A stretch of 51,723 nucleotides of DNA from Paracoccaceae bacterium. Lineage in GTDB: Bacteria > Pseudomonadota > Alphaproteobacteria > Rhodobacterales > Rhodobacteraceae. The notes below the pieces were generated by a model, which was given only the letters and a program-made list of their open reading frames with translations, made no database searches and was not told where the DNA came from. The position numbers and the translations under genes were made by a program. How positions within the stretch are numbered: position 1 is the stretch's first letter; each line of letters begins with the position of its first letter. Shown here piece by piece: positions 51,710 to 51,723 of this stretch. The DNA lies in assembly GCA_011389685.1 (NCBI GenBank), contig JAABTV010000022.1, forward strand, positions 1-51,723, read 5' to 3'.

Positions 51710-51723
51710 TGACCATCTCGAAA
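51709..51723 (+). CDS. First codons of the next gene, cut by window edge
   Basis: ATG ACC ATC TCG AAA (51709-51723) has AAGGAAG six bases upstream. An alternative ATG at 51705 is too close to the ribosome binding site. Too short to identify. In other sox operons a purU, glyA or folD gene follows, so this may be a C1-folate gene, but nothing here proves it. Confidence 0.4.

Overview
The window looks like chromosomal DNA of a high-GC alphaproteobacterium of the Rhodobacterales, most likely the Roseobacter group. The evidence is gene content and order: rplY-pth, trpF/trpB close to ihfB and rpsA, a HutC-controlled histidine operon with the deiminase HutF, a heterotetrameric sarcosine oxidase operon (soxBDAG), and TadE/vWA pilus-type genes next to a glutamate-type dehydrogenase. 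CtrA-like and FnrL-like sites are also present. This is recognition by eye; no search was run.

Layout. 1-1.8 kb: the end of a transposon with a Mu/TnsB-type transposase (cut by the window edge) and a TniB/TnsC-like AAA+ ATPase, closed by a terminator. 2.3-5.4 kb: rplY, pth, a serine beta-lactamase-fold protein and a DUF2237 protein. 5.4-12 kb, all on the minus strand: trpB, a small unknown gene, a GNAT acetyltransferase, trpF, a LapA-type membrane protein, ihfB, rpsA and a CobW-type GTPase. 12.1-18.9 kb: an accessory island with gene remnants at both ends and, between them, a WYL regulator, an SbcD/YhaO-like nuclease and an SbcC/YhaN-like ATPase without a zinc hook. 19.1-24.1 kb: an alpha/beta hydrolase with a DMT transporter, an L-lactate dehydrogenase with a sulfotransferase, a MaoC hydratase, and a phytanoyl-CoA-dioxygenase-like protein. 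24.2-29.8 kb: the divergent hut locus (hutF-hutC against hutI-hutH-hutG) with a visible operator and no hutU. 30.2-38.2 kb: tRNA-Glu, recJ, hom, a small lipoprotein, a TetR regulator, a SulP transporter, a pirin and a hydroxyisobutyrate-dehydrogenase-type reductase. 38.7-44.4 kb: two tandem paralogous cassettes, each vWA - TadE - TadE-like. 44.8-51.7 kb: a Glu/Leu/Phe/Val dehydrogenase, soxBDAG, and the first codons of another gene.

How parts work together. The hut genes carry histidine breakdown from imidazolonepropionate to glutamate, with urocanase encoded elsewhere. The sox genes demethylate sarcosine and pass C1 units to folate. The two Tad-type cassettes probably make surface or periplasmic complexes that belong to a Tad pilus encoded elsewhere. 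The WYL-SbcD-SbcC-like cassette has the architecture of a regulated DNA-end-processing or defence module. Its tandem 16-bp operator-like repeat and flanking gene debris suggest horizontal gain. Non-coding structure worth noting: paired hairpins with TCG loops after three genes, a run of five adjacent inverted repeats at 33.6-33.7 kb, a 13-bp inverted repeat with a 20-bp spacer before the reductase, and a start-site hairpin at the right edge.
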